Below, one piece after another: positions 27,070 through 35,046 of a stretch of 64,000 nt of DNA. A program made the translations under genes and the position numbers. Below the pieces are notes generated by a model. The model had not been told where the DNA came from, searched no databases, and saw only the letters and a list, made by a program, of their open reading frames with translations. The DNA comes from Arthrobacter sp. 260 (lineage in GTDB: Bacteria > Actinomycetota > Actinomycetes > Actinomycetales > Micrococcaceae), in NCBI RefSeq assembly GCF_013116745.1, contig NZ_JABFOE010000010.1, positions 62,001 to 126,000 on the forward strand, written 5' to 3'. Numbering within the stretch: the stretch's first letter is position 1; each line of letters starts with the position of its first letter.

Positions 27070-28560
27070 CTAGCCGCTGATGGTGGCTGAGCGGGCCGGG
27101 ACGTTCAGGGTCTTGCCGTGGGCGGTGACCGTGCGGGCAATGGTGGTGGTGTTGACCGCCACGACCGCGCCGTTGGACAGCTTCACGACGTTCACACCGG
27201 CCAGCTTCAACGGCGCCGCTGTTGCATAGGCACCAGAGGTGACGGCCGTGGTGAGAGCCGTGACCTGCGTGTCGAGCGCGTTGACTGAAGCGGTGGTCAC
27301 GGTCTCGAAGTTGGAGTCGTCGTCCCAGGCGTTGTCCTGGCAGGTGGGTTCGGCCTGGGACAGGGTCGCCGTCATCTGCCGGGCGGCATAGGTCCGGGTC
27401 TGCAGAAGGTGTCCAAGCGTCATCCGGTGATCGAGCGTTCGCCGGGTTTTCGCCGCCGCGACCACCGAGGTCCGGAGGCTGTAACCGTCCCGCAAGCAGG
27501 GAGCCGAAGAGCCGATGTCGAGGCCCTGGCGGTACGCGGTGCTCGGAACCTCGCGCAGCGGGACCGAGTAGTCATGTTCGACGACGGGCATCCCGGCTGC
27601 CGTAATCGCCTGGTAGGCGGTGCTCGCCTGCTCCAGATCGACGACCGACAACGGGCGCCCCGTCCCGCTGGCGACGACGTGCTCCCGGAGCGCGAAATCA
27701 ACCGAGCGGGTCGCCGCCAGTTTCTTGGCGAGGTTCACCTGATTGCTCCACGCCGGGTAGACACCAAGGTTCATGGCGACCGGAACGTCCTTGCCCATGG
27801 TGCGGGTGAGGGTCGTGTCGAAGCGCTGCACGGCGGCAATGAGTGCCGAACCGTACGCATCATCGTTGGCCCAGGGACCCCATTGCCCGACGTCGACCAT
27901 GTCCTGGCCGTGGGAAGGAGACATTGAGGCGTCGTCGAGGAAGATTCCGTCGAACCGGGCGGGTGCGGCATTGGTGGTGCCGCGCTGCGAGTCGGTGCTC
28001 AGAATCTTGCGTGCCGTGGCTGCGCAGGCATCGGCATAGGCCGGCGAAAGATTGGCCACGGTGAGGTAGCGGTACGACGGGTAGGTGACAAAACCGTCGT
28101 CGTTCTTGGCTACCTTTGGGTTCGTGGTACTGACGGCGAACTGCTTCCCGGCAGCGGTTGCGGTGTCGGCACATGAGTTCTGGAAGACGCCGTTCCAGGG
28201 TTCGGCGTCGCGCATCGCCCCGATGTTCAGATAGGCGAGGAACTCGGTGGTGGGGTTGGCCGCTTTCATGTCGGACAGTGTGCAATCCCCTGGTGCGTCG
28301 GTGGTGGCCATCATGGGATCGACAATTGCCACCGAGACCTTGCCGGTAAGAGCTGCCCCGGGGCACAGCAACTGGCCCTGGCGGTAGCCCTGGAGATAGG
28401 CGGGCAGCTGCTGACCTGTACTCACGGTCAGGTTGCTGGCCTGCAACGACGTGGGGAGCGTCTGGCTGCCGGCACTTGCCGGGACGGCGAGAGAGCTGAC
28501 GACGAGTGCGGCAGCCAGACCCACGGAAACAAACGTTGCCCCAACGGCATTTAGTTTCAT
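27070..28560 (-). CDS. Secreted glycoside hydrolase-like protein (GHL15 / GH114-like barrel) of the Pel-like cluster
   Basis: The protein has 496 aa. A signal peptide covers about residues 1-31 (basic MKLN, hydrophobic core, ending VPASAGS). The following 330 residues resemble a TIM barrel of the putative glycosyl hydrolase type: PTTEFLAYLNIGAMRDAEPWNG, then ARFDGIFLDDASMSPSHGQDM, a strand-end acidic pair typical of GHL15 and GH114 barrels, and PVAMNLGVYPAW. The C-terminal 130 residues look like a small beta domain. I chose the ATG at 28560 (MKLNAVGATF) because it opens the signal peptide. It is the last gene of the exopolysaccharide cluster and may trim or release the polymer outside the cell. 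No substrate can be assigned from the sequence. Confidence 0.7.
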   Translation of the reverse strand: MKLNAVGATFVSVGLAAALVVSSLAVPASAGSQTLPTSLQASNLTVSTGQQLPAYLQGYRQGQLLCPGAALTGKVSVAIVDPMMATTDAPGDCTLSDMKAANPTTEFLAYLNIGAMRDAEPWNGVFQNSCADTATAAGKQFAVSTTNPKVAKNDDGFVTYPSYRYLTVANLSPAYADACAATARKILSTDSQRGTTNAAPARFDGIFLDDASMSPSHGQDMVDVGQWGPWANDDAYGSALIAAVQRFDTTLTRTMGKDVPVAMNLGVYPAWSNQVNLAKKLAATRSVDFALREHVVASGTGRPLSVVDLEQASTAYQAITAAGMPVVEHDYSVPLREVPSTAYRQGLDIGSSAPCLRDGYSLRTSVVAAAKTRRTLDHRMTLGHLLQTRTYAARQMTATLSQAEPTCQDNAWDDDSNFETVTTASVNALDTQVTALTTAVTSGAYATAAPLKLAGVNVVKLSNGAVVAVNTTTIARTVTAHGKTLNVPARSATISG

Positions 28561-28643
28561 AAACACATAGTGCTGCACCGCCGGAGGCAAGATCCCGGAA
28601 TGTTCTGAATCTGGGAGAATCCTGCGGAAAAACTTCCCAAACC

Positions 28644-28658
28644 CCCCTGATAGGGGGC
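28644..28658 (-). terminator. GC-rich hairpin between the two glycoside-hydrolase genes
   Basis: CCCCC-N5-GGGGG lies directly downstream of the 28663-29730 gene. On the minus strand it is followed by GTTTGGGAAGTTTTT, so the U-run is displaced by nine bases. It could be a weak terminator or an mRNA-stabilising hairpin that reduces expression of the secreted hydrolase. Confidence 0.4.
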
Positions 28659-28662
28659 TTGA

Positions 28663-29730
28663 TCAGGCGGGGCGGCGGAACATCACGCCGGTGCGCGGAG
28701 GAAGCACCACGGTCGACGGCGCGGGACTGCCCTCAGCGTCAACCATTCCGGCGGGAACCTTAACCTTGCGGCGGCGGCGGCCATCACTGTTGAAGTTGAC
28801 GGCCGCGAATCCGTCCTCGAATTCTCTCCACCAGGAATGGTTCTTGCCCACGGGATCAGAGGTCGGATCGCCGAGCTGCCAGTCCAGTTCCGGGGCGTAC
28901 TGAGTGCGGCTGTAGTCGTCATGGGCGGTGGCCGAGTACGCACCGCGGCCCGCCCCGAAGATCCAGAAGGCGGACAATCCGTAGGCGAAGTTCGGATGCC
29001 GGTCATCGCCATCCGTGGGGACCCGCAGGATGGAGAGCCCGGGCCCGGCAGCCTGCGACAGTTGCGCCTCAGCCGTCACCGGATCGAACAGGTGGACCGG
29101 ACTGTAGCCGAGCCAGACCTCCTCGAAGCCGCCACCAAACGCGGCATGCGACTCCCACCGCCCGGCTTCACGCCGCGACTCGGCGATGTTCGGTACCAGG
29201 ATCTTGCCCACCCCGTTCAATGCCGTGCCCGCGGCATTCACCAGGTCGCCGAGCGCGGTCCGTAGTTCCGCCATCTCCGCTGCGCCGTCAATGGGCAACC
29301 CCAAGCCGTAATAGTCATCGAAGACATCGTTGTCGGCCATCACGCCGTCGAAGGGAGAGTCGCGCAGCTCCTCAACCACGTTGTCCACCCAGCGGCGCTG
29401 ATAGGCCGGATCCCACACCTGCATCTGCCAGTGTCCCGAGTAGCGTTCCCACTCGATACGGGTGCCGTCGAGACGCGTGGCGAACCAGCCGTCGTCGGCC
29501 TCCGCATAGGAGACACCCGAGCTGTAGACCGGCCCCGGCTCGTAGCTGCGGGTCGAGGAAAGGCACTTGTAGCAGAGCACTGTCATGTCCGGCCGAAGTC
29601 GTTTTAGCTCCGCCGCGGCGGCTGTCTCCCAGGGCTGAAGGATCGCCACCCGGTAGTGCTCTGCGGCGAAAGCCAGCTGCCCCGGCAGAAACGGGTCGCC
29701 ATACCGGATCCAGGCGCCGACTCCGGTCAT
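28663..29730 (-). CDS. Putative glycosyl hydrolase (GHL15-like), cytoplasmic, in Pel-like cluster
   Basis: The protein has 355 aa and no signal peptide. Barrel motifs include LKRLRPDMTVLCYKCLSSTR, SPFDGVMADNDVFDDYYG (acidic residues after a strand) and KILVPNIAESRREAGRW. These fit the hypothetical glycosyl hydrolase family 15 group (GHL15). The ATG overlaps the pelF stop (ATGA), which ties it to polysaccharide synthesis. Being apparently intracellular, it may act on lipid-linked or nascent chains, or the family may not be hydrolytic at all. Catalytic activity is inferred only from fold resemblance. Confidence 0.7.
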   Translation of the reverse strand: MTGVGAWIRYGDPFLPGQLAFAAEHYRVAILQPWETAAAAELKRLRPDMTVLCYKCLSSTRSYEPGPVYSSGVSYAEADDGWFATRLDGTRIEWERYSGHWQMQVWDPAYQRRWVDNVVEELRDSPFDGVMADNDVFDDYYGLGLPIDGAAEMAELRTALGDLVNAAGTALNGVGKILVPNIAESRREAGRWESHAAFGGGFEEVWLGYSPVHLFDPVTAEAQLSQAAGPGLSILRVPTDGDDRHPNFAYGLSAFWIFGAGRGAYSATAHDDYSRTQYAPELDWQLGDPTSDPVGKNHSWWREFEDGFAAVNFNSDGRRRRKVKVPAGMVDAEGSPAPSTVVLPPRTGVMFRRPA

Positions 29731-31415
29731 AGGCCGGCCCGGGTGAACTCATCCAGTTCGGCAGTGGTGAGGTTTCGCAGGTCGGAGATGTCACCGACCG
29801 TTCGGTAGATCTCGTTGTACGAGGACATGATCTCGTGCATCTGGAAGAACTCCTGGACCCGGGTCCGGGCGTTCTCGGCGTACTCGGAGTAGAGCTTCCC
29901 GTTCCCGATCACGGTGCGGATGTTGTCAGCCATCTGCTGGACGTCGCCCGCGACGACAAGCTCGCCACAGGAACCGACGGTGCGGCCGTCGCTGGTCAGC
30001 AGCTGATCCCCGATCAGCTGCCTCATGCCGCCGACGTCGGTGCCGACGGTGGGAATCCCTGCGGCCATGGCTTCGAGGACCACAATGGGCTGGCCCTCGT
30101 TGTAGCTGGGCAGGACGAGGAGATCGAACTGGTGGAGCATGTCACGGACGTTCACCGTGCCATGGACCGTCACATGGTCGTGAAGCCCCAGGCTCTCGAT
30201 CTTCGCGAGGCACGCCTCGTAGTACTTGGGCACATGCTCGGTTGGCCCGAGGACGTCGAGGTGCAGGTTGGGGAATCCGTGACGGCGCAGGATGTCCATG
30301 CTGGACAGCAGGTCCAGCAGCCCCTTGATCGGGACCACGCGGGCAATGTAGACGAGCCGCCAGACGTGGTCATCACCGTTCTCGATCAGGTGTGCCTGAG
30401 CGGTGAGCCGCGCCTTGTACTTGTCCTCGAACTCCTCGATGACCATTGCGTTCGGCACCACGACTGCCTTGTCGATGTCGGTGCCCAGGCGGGCCGCCTC
30501 GGTGATCGCCGTCGGATACAGGTAGGTGATCAGGGCCGCACTCGGATAGCAGAAGTGGCCCATCTCGGTCCACCAGGCCATCCAGGCCCGCTGCTCCGGG
30601 GTCACATCGAACGTGCGGTAGTCCTCAGAGGTGATTGACAGCGCCATGTTCCGGTCCAGCAGCGTGTTGACCGTGTCGCGGACGTACAGGTTGTGCTCGG
30701 TCAGGAGGAACGAAGTGCCGTGATCCCGCGCTGCTGCGGCACCGAGCAGGGAGGCATAGCCGGTGGTGTGCGCGTGGTACACGCGGGCCCTCGGCATGGT
30801 CTCCCCCAGGATCGCGTATGCGAGGGAGAGGAAGTTGCGCAGGGTCCAGAATGAGTCAGCGAGCGAGAGGTCAAGTTGCGGCATCCGGAGGGAGAGTGCC
30901 TCCATGAATTCACGGGTCCCCAGTAGCGCCCACAGCGGGTAGGAGCGCGTGCGCTGGTTGAAACCTTCATCGATCAGTTCCCAGAGGGGTTCCACCTCGC
31001 GCCGCTCGGACAGGGCGTAGAGCGCATCAAAGAGACGGTTGGCGAGCGCGGACCGTTCGGCGGGGCTCATCCCAAGGTCCTTCGACGAGACGGCCATAAA
31101 GTCGTGGCGGTGCTCCTGCATGCTCAGGTACACGGGCCGCACCCACACCACGTTCTCGGGCATCCCGTAGAGATCCTCGTGGGGTGCTTCCGAGTCCCAG
31201 GTGATGTGGATGATCCCGTAGGTGAGGTCCGGGTTATGGGTCACGATGTCGTGCACCACTGCCGAGACCCCACCCTTGAGGTAGGGGTAGGTGGACTCCA
31301 TCACGATGGCGACATCGACGTCGTCGTACTGGTGCTGTGCCACTGCCTGACCGGGCAGGACGACGGCTGAGTGCTGGCGGGCGCGGCGTGACTTGGGGGT
31401 TTTGAACACGTACAT
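29727..31415 (-). CDS. pelF: Family 4 glycosyltransferase PelF
   Basis: This cytoplasmic GT4 glycosyltransferase of 562 aa is expected to polymerise an exopolysaccharide from UDP-sugars; in Pseudomonas Pel the polymer is GalNAc/GlcNAc-rich. The N-terminal domain reads ESTYPYLKGGVSAVVHDIV and YGIIHITWDSEAPHEDLYGM, characteristic of PelF (DUF3492). The C-terminal GT-B half has VYIARVVPIKGLLDLLSSM and LVLPSYNEGQPIVVLEAMAA, with the conserved ExxxxE pair. It sits 51 nt after the PelG-like gene and overlaps the next gene by 4 bp. The length is slightly above the usual 500 aa because of a short N-terminal tail. Confidence 0.88.
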   Translation of the reverse strand: MYVFKTPKSRRARQHSAVVLPGQAVAQHQYDDVDVAIVMESTYPYLKGGVSAVVHDIVTHNPDLTYGIIHITWDSEAPHEDLYGMPENVVWVRPVYLSMQEHRHDFMAVSSKDLGMSPAERSALANRLFDALYALSERREVEPLWELIDEGFNQRTRSYPLWALLGTREFMEALSLRMPQLDLSLADSFWTLRNFLSLAYAILGETMPRARVYHAHTTGYASLLGAAAARDHGTSFLLTEHNLYVRDTVNTLLDRNMALSITSEDYRTFDVTPEQRAWMAWWTEMGHFCYPSAALITYLYPTAITEAARLGTDIDKAVVVPNAMVIEEFEDKYKARLTAQAHLIENGDDHVWRLVYIARVVPIKGLLDLLSSMDILRRHGFPNLHLDVLGPTEHVPKYYEACLAKIESLGLHDHVTVHGTVNVRDMLHQFDLLVLPSYNEGQPIVVLEAMAAGIPTVGTDVGGMRQLIGDQLLTSDGRTVGSCGELVVAGDVQQMADNIRTVIGNGKLYSEYAENARTRVQEFFQMHEIMSSYNEIYRTVGDISDLRNLTTAELDEFTRAGL

Positions 31416-31466
31416 GGTTTTTCCTTCGGCAGAGTCTTGCGCAGGACGGAGGGGAAGAGGGCCGGG

Positions 31467-32927
31467 CTACCAGGAGGTAGCGTGACGCCAGAAGAGGGTG
31501 TACTCGGGCTGCGCCCAGTGACGTTTGTAGAGGGTCCAGGCGACGCCGACCAGGACAAGGTCGGCAACCACGAGGGCGCCATAGGCGAGCGCGGCTCCGC
31601 CAGAGGTGTCGACGACGCCGACGAGCAGGAAAGCAGCGACGCAGAGCGCCAGGTGGATACCACCCAGCACCTGGGGCAGGATCTTCTCGCCGATGTAGTC
31701 CAGTTCGTAGCTGAGGAGGGTGAGGATCATGAAGGCCCACGAGGCCACTCCCACCGACACCGTCAGGAGAACGTTGACCGGCTGGATGCCATCGAGGAGC
31801 AGCGACACGACGAGGACGAGAACCATGCCGACGGCTCCGGTGCTGAGGATAGCCCGGTCCACCGTCCTGCTGAGCCGCTTCGATCGCTTGGCCAGAACGG
31901 TGAGTGGCTCGTTGGCGATGGTGTGGTGGAGTTCGGCCACAGCCTTGTCGACGCGCGGTGCCAGGTTCACGAAGTAGTAGTTGTAGGCGATGACCGCGGG
32001 AAGCATGGCCAGGAACACGATCACTACCTGGAAGTCGCCGTCGGTGACGAGAAAGAGCACAAACTTGTCGGCCCAGAGCACCGCGCCGAGCAACAGCCCG
32101 CGGACCAGGTCAGTCGCGAAGTCGCGTGCACCGAGGCGCCGGGTGAGACTGATGGCAGACAGCCCGCGCCCCATGGCGACGATCTGGGTGAGCGCGCCAA
32201 CCAGCGGTGGGAGCCACCAGATGGTGGGAGCGATGAAGAGGGCCGCGGCGTATCCCACCCAGGCGATGGCCCACAGGCCGCGGCGGTCGCCAACATTCGC
32301 CAGAACGAGCGACTGGACGAAGAGCAGGTGCAGGGCGACCAGGGCGGCGTAGGTCGCGAGGGCGGTGAAGGACCAGTCAGTCGCCAGCCAGAGCGGGACC
32401 GCAAACACGAGGACGATCGGCAGGGCCTGAACGAGCATGGCCGGCCACGTGGTGCAGAAGCGGCGGGTGATCGCAAGCATGTCACGCTCGGCCATCAGGT
32501 CTCCGATGGCTCGGTATGCCGGAAGGCAGGCGGCCTGCGCGAGCCACGGCACGGTGATTGAGGAAGCAAGGACCACCAGCGTGAGTTGGACTCCGCCCAC
32601 GCTGACAGCCGCCATCTCGGGGCTGACCAGCGGGTAAACCAGATTCAGCAGGATCACTGGCGAGAGGTACAGGAGCAGACCGGCACCGGGCCGGGAGCTG
32701 CCCTCGGTCTTCACCCGATCTCCTCCTGAGGAGCTGGGGCGGGGCCTGGCCAGCAGCAGCACCGCCATGAACAGGACTGCGCCGGCACCCAGTAGGGCGT
32801 AGGACCACCCCGCGGGGAGGATGCTGTCAGTGAGCGGTACGAGCGCCGTCAGGATGAGCGCAACCATGATGATGATCGTGCGTCGTCGGGCAAAGGAGTC
32901 CTGTAGGAGGGACTGTAGCGATGTCAT
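31467..32927 (-). CDS. PelG-like polytopic membrane protein
   Basis: The protein has 486 aa and about 12 predicted membrane helices (for example TIIIMVALILTALVPLTDSI and ALPIVLVFAVPLWLATDWSF). The segment LLGAVLWADKFVLFLVTDGD matches the WxDK region I associate with PelG, a Wzx/MATE-like component that works with PelF to move the chain across the membrane. YELDYIGEKILP near the C-terminus is a second family-like patch. The N-terminus differs from Proteobacterial PelG, so identity is probable rather than certain. AGGGGA lies just before the ATG. It is the first clear gene of the cluster and has a 405-bp upstream gap. Confidence 0.72.
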   Translation of the reverse strand: MTSLQSLLQDSFARRRTIIIMVALILTALVPLTDSILPAGWSYALLGAGAVLFMAVLLLARPRPSSSGGDRVKTEGSSRPGAGLLLYLSPVILLNLVYPLVSPEMAAVSVGGVQLTLVVLASSITVPWLAQAACLPAYRAIGDLMAERDMLAITRRFCTTWPAMLVQALPIVLVFAVPLWLATDWSFTALATYAALVALHLLFVQSLVLANVGDRRGLWAIAWVGYAAALFIAPTIWWLPPLVGALTQIVAMGRGLSAISLTRRLGARDFATDLVRGLLLGAVLWADKFVLFLVTDGDFQVVIVFLAMLPAVIAYNYYFVNLAPRVDKAVAELHHTIANEPLTVLAKRSKRLSRTVDRAILSTGAVGMVLVLVVSLLLDGIQPVNVLLTVSVGVASWAFMILTLLSYELDYIGEKILPQVLGGIHLALCVAAFLLVGVVDTSGGAALAYGALVVADLVLVGVAWTLYKRHWAQPEYTLFWRHATSW

Positions 32928-33332
32928 GATTTCCCCTGGGCCCGTCGGTCCCGGTGTGGAACCCGGGTGCGGCGGCCGCGCTGTGAGACGTGAATGAGAC
33001 GGTTATTCGGATTGAGCCATGCGTTGGTGCTGGTGAGGCCACCGGCAGATGGATCCGATTTTTCCCGCCCGAAGGCCAGGGGTGCGTCGTCGCCGGCTCT
33101 GCCAGCGAGCACCTTCTAGAAAAATATCTGTCAGGTGCAGCGTCGTCACGAGTAACGCTTACCTAGGGCACTCATTCAGGTACTTGGAGAAACCGCGTAG
33201 TTACTTGAACGTTTGACCGCTAACGGTCCGAATCCCCGCGATACCGGGGAAGCCTGCGGCGCTGCGGGTCAGGCGGCCCTGCTCCCCGGCGGGAGCCTGT
33301 GACCAATTGCACAGCCGAAAACCGGTCGATTC
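32928..33332. other. 405-bp non-coding region upstream of the Pel-like cluster
   Basis: This is the only gap above 300 bp. On the minus strand it holds several small hairpins: GCTCCC/GGGAGC near 33280-33295, CCCCG/CGGGG near 33233-33250, and GACCG-TTAG-CGGTC near 33215-33230. An A/T-rich stretch follows at about 33113-33128 (GATATTTTT) that could hold the -10 of the pelG promoter. A 62-codon frame starting at a GTG at 33112 ends in an ATGA overlap with the pelG-like start, but codon use and ribosome site are poor. I do not recognise a known riboswitch here. Confidence 0.5.
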
Positions 33333-33749
33333 CTAACGGGAGGTGCTGTCGATGGCCGGTCTGCGCCAGTTCATCGCGGCGACCAGGAGAACGGTTCCGG
33401 CCAGTGTGCCAAAGGCGACGAGAGTGGCACCGATCATCCAGAGCCCCGAGTCGTCTGAGGTGGCGGCCGTGACAGCGAACGCGCCAGTGAAACCAGCGGG
33501 CATGGCGAGGATGACGATGGCCGGTGCGAGGAACTTGTTCGCGATCCACCCGAGGGCAACCCACGAGGCCACGCACCCGATTACCTGCCAGGGCTCGTAG
33601 GGGCCCGACGCCGAACCGGTGGCAGGGTCAATCTGGTAGCCCGTGTCCCAGGCGAACCAGCCCAGCCACAGGCCAGCGCTGAGCGCGATCGCACCGGCGG
33701 TCGCGAGCGCCCGCTGGGCCCGGGTCAGGGTGTGCCTCCGATGTTTCAT
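33333..33749 (-). CDS. Small membrane protein of unknown function
   Basis: The protein has 138 aa and about four predicted membrane segments: ALATAGAIALSAGLWLGWFAW, WQVIGCVASWVALGWIAN, APAIVILAMPAGFTGAFAVT and LWMIGATLVAFGTLAGTVLL. A basic N-terminus (MKHRRHTLTRAQR) follows the positive-inside rule. It starts 6 nt after the stop of the GNAT gene upstream, so they share a transcript. I recognise no functional family. Confidence 0.72.
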   Translation of the reverse strand: MKHRRHTLTRAQRALATAGAIALSAGLWLGWFAWDTGYQIDPATGSASGPYEPWQVIGCVASWVALGWIANKFLAPAIVILAMPAGFTGAFAVTAATSDDSGLWMIGATLVAFGTLAGTVLLVAAMNWRRPAIDSTSR

Positions 33750-33755
33750 CGCCGG

Positions 33756-34271
33756 CTACAGGGTCAGCCGGAAGACCCAGAGGAGGATTTCCTCGTCCCG
33801 TACCCACCAGTCCCGTTCCGGCTGGCGTTCAAACCCCAAGGACCGGTACAGCGCATGCGCGCGGGTCATGTCGGATCCACTGGTCAGAGATACTGCGGTG
33901 ATGCCGTCCAACGACCGCGCGTGCTCGATGATCGCTTCGACCATCTGCCGTCCCACCCCGCCCCGTTGACAGGCCGGGTCAACGGCGAGCATGCGGAACT
34001 CCAGCTCGCCGGCAACGGCAATGTCCGTGTAGCGCTGCCCCTCAAAGGTGATCGCCACCGATGCCACCACCGTTGACTCCCGCTCGGCCACCCAGATCTC
34101 GGCGTGCTCAGCACGGTGTTCGACGTCGGCCAGCACCAGCAGGTAGGGGTGGTCCGGTCCCTCAAAGTACCCCGCCTCCAGGTAGGCGGCGCAGGTGATG
34201 CGGCGGACGTCGTCGTAATCCGCCGCAGTGACGGGGCGGATCACGAGGTCGGTTGGTGCTGTGGTGGTCAT
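33756..34271 (-). CDS. GNAT family N-acetyltransferase
   Basis: This acetyltransferase of 171 aa uses acetyl-CoA on an unknown amine or protein N-terminus. The family's motif A is visible as MLAVDPACQRGGVGRQMVEA (R/QxxGxG/A for the pyrophosphate of CoA), followed by SLTSGSDMTRAHALYRSLGF, which is typical of motif B. The N-terminus LVIRPVTAADYDDVRRITCA is the usual first strand and helix. No substrate can be read from the sequence. Confidence 0.87.
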   Translation of the reverse strand: MTTTAPTDLVIRPVTAADYDDVRRITCAAYLEAGYFEGPDHPYLLVLADVEHRAEHAEIWVAERESTVVASVAITFEGQRYTDIAVAGELEFRMLAVDPACQRGGVGRQMVEAIIEHARSLDGITAVSLTSGSDMTRAHALYRSLGFERQPERDWWVRDEEILLWVFRLTL

Positions 34272-34329
34272 CTAATCCTCATCGGGAAGGCGGACGGGCA
34301 CGACGCCGGAATGCCGCCTTCCAATTCTG

Positions 34330-35043
34330 CTACAGGTCCTGCTGCTTCTCCACAACGTCCCATTGGCCGAAGCGGACGAATCCCGCCGATTCCGCCAGCG
34401 CAGCCGACGCCACGTTGCTCAGTTGGCACCGGTACTGCGGTTCGTAACCCAGTTGCAGAGCCATCGAGCTGATGGCTCTCACTACCCGCCGGGCGTGTCC
34501 GTGGCCACGGTCGGCTGGCAAGGTGATGACTCCGAGGTCGGCCAGCCTGGTGCCGCGCCAGGGATACATGCTCGCCGCGGCGACCAATCTCCCCCCGGTG
34601 AACGTGCCGAACGCGAGCCAATGGTCGAGTTCGACGAACGCTTCGTCCAGGTCCGCTGCCGGTGCCTGACCCGTGAAACGGGTAAAGGCCTCCTGGTCTT
34701 CCGGTGTGAGCTGCCTCGTGCCTTCGGGACTGGGTTCACTCCTGACTGCTTCGTGATCGGTGGCGGGAAGGTAGAACAGGCAGTCCGGACCGTTCAGCCT
34801 AATCCCCGCGGCAGCGAGTCGCGGAGCGAGGTCCTCGACGCGGATTCCCTGGTGGGAAGAGACACCGAGGAGCTGGGCCCGTTCGGGTGTGAGAGTGAGC
34901 AGACTGGGGCCGTCCACTACGTGCAACACTGCCACCGCCCGGTCCTCAGCCATTGACGGGTCGATGACCACCTGGACGCTCCCCGCCGTCCCCGGGGACA
35001 GTTCCGCAGGGATCCAGTGCTGGGTCACTCTCGGAGAAAACAC
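34330..35043 (-). CDS. GNAT family N-acetyltransferase (two-part, 237 aa)
   Basis: The N-terminal 120 residues form a separate, weakly conserved domain (LLTLTPERAQLLGVSSHQGIRVEDL). The C-terminal half is a GNAT fold with LADLGVITLPADRGHGHARRVVRA, the CoA-binding motif, and ALAESAGFVRFGQWDVVE. The start is a GTG at 35043, 3 bp after the stop of the ABC permease-like gene, so it may be co-expressed with the exporter. The substrate is unknown. Confidence 0.82.
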   Translation of the reverse strand: MFSPRVTQHWIPAELSPGTAGSVQVVIDPSMAEDRAVAVLHVVDGPSLLTLTPERAQLLGVSSHQGIRVEDLAPRLAAAGIRLNGPDCLFYLPATDHEAVRSEPSPEGTRQLTPEDQEAFTRFTGQAPAADLDEAFVELDHWLAFGTFTGGRLVAAASMYPWRGTRLADLGVITLPADRGHGHARRVVRAISSMALQLGYEPQYRCQLSNVASAALAESAGFVRFGQWDVVEKQQDL

Positions 35044-35046
35044 AGC

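Noticed and set aside
32924-33112. A 62-codon gene just upstream of the PelG-like gene
   Set aside because: The stop/start overlap is attractive, but third-position GC is lower than in neighbours, the start is a GTG with an ill-placed ribosome site, and there is no recognisable domain.
33195-33207. GTAGTTACTTG shared between the pelG leader and the PP2C upstream region (about 47850)
   Set aside because: An 11-12-bp coincidence between two places is expected many times in 64 kb, and it is not palindromic.
33113-33360. Possible c-di-GMP or c-di-AMP riboswitch before the Pel-like cluster
   Set aside because: I looked for the conserved cores of the GEMM and ydaO types and could not place them; the hairpins alone are not enough.
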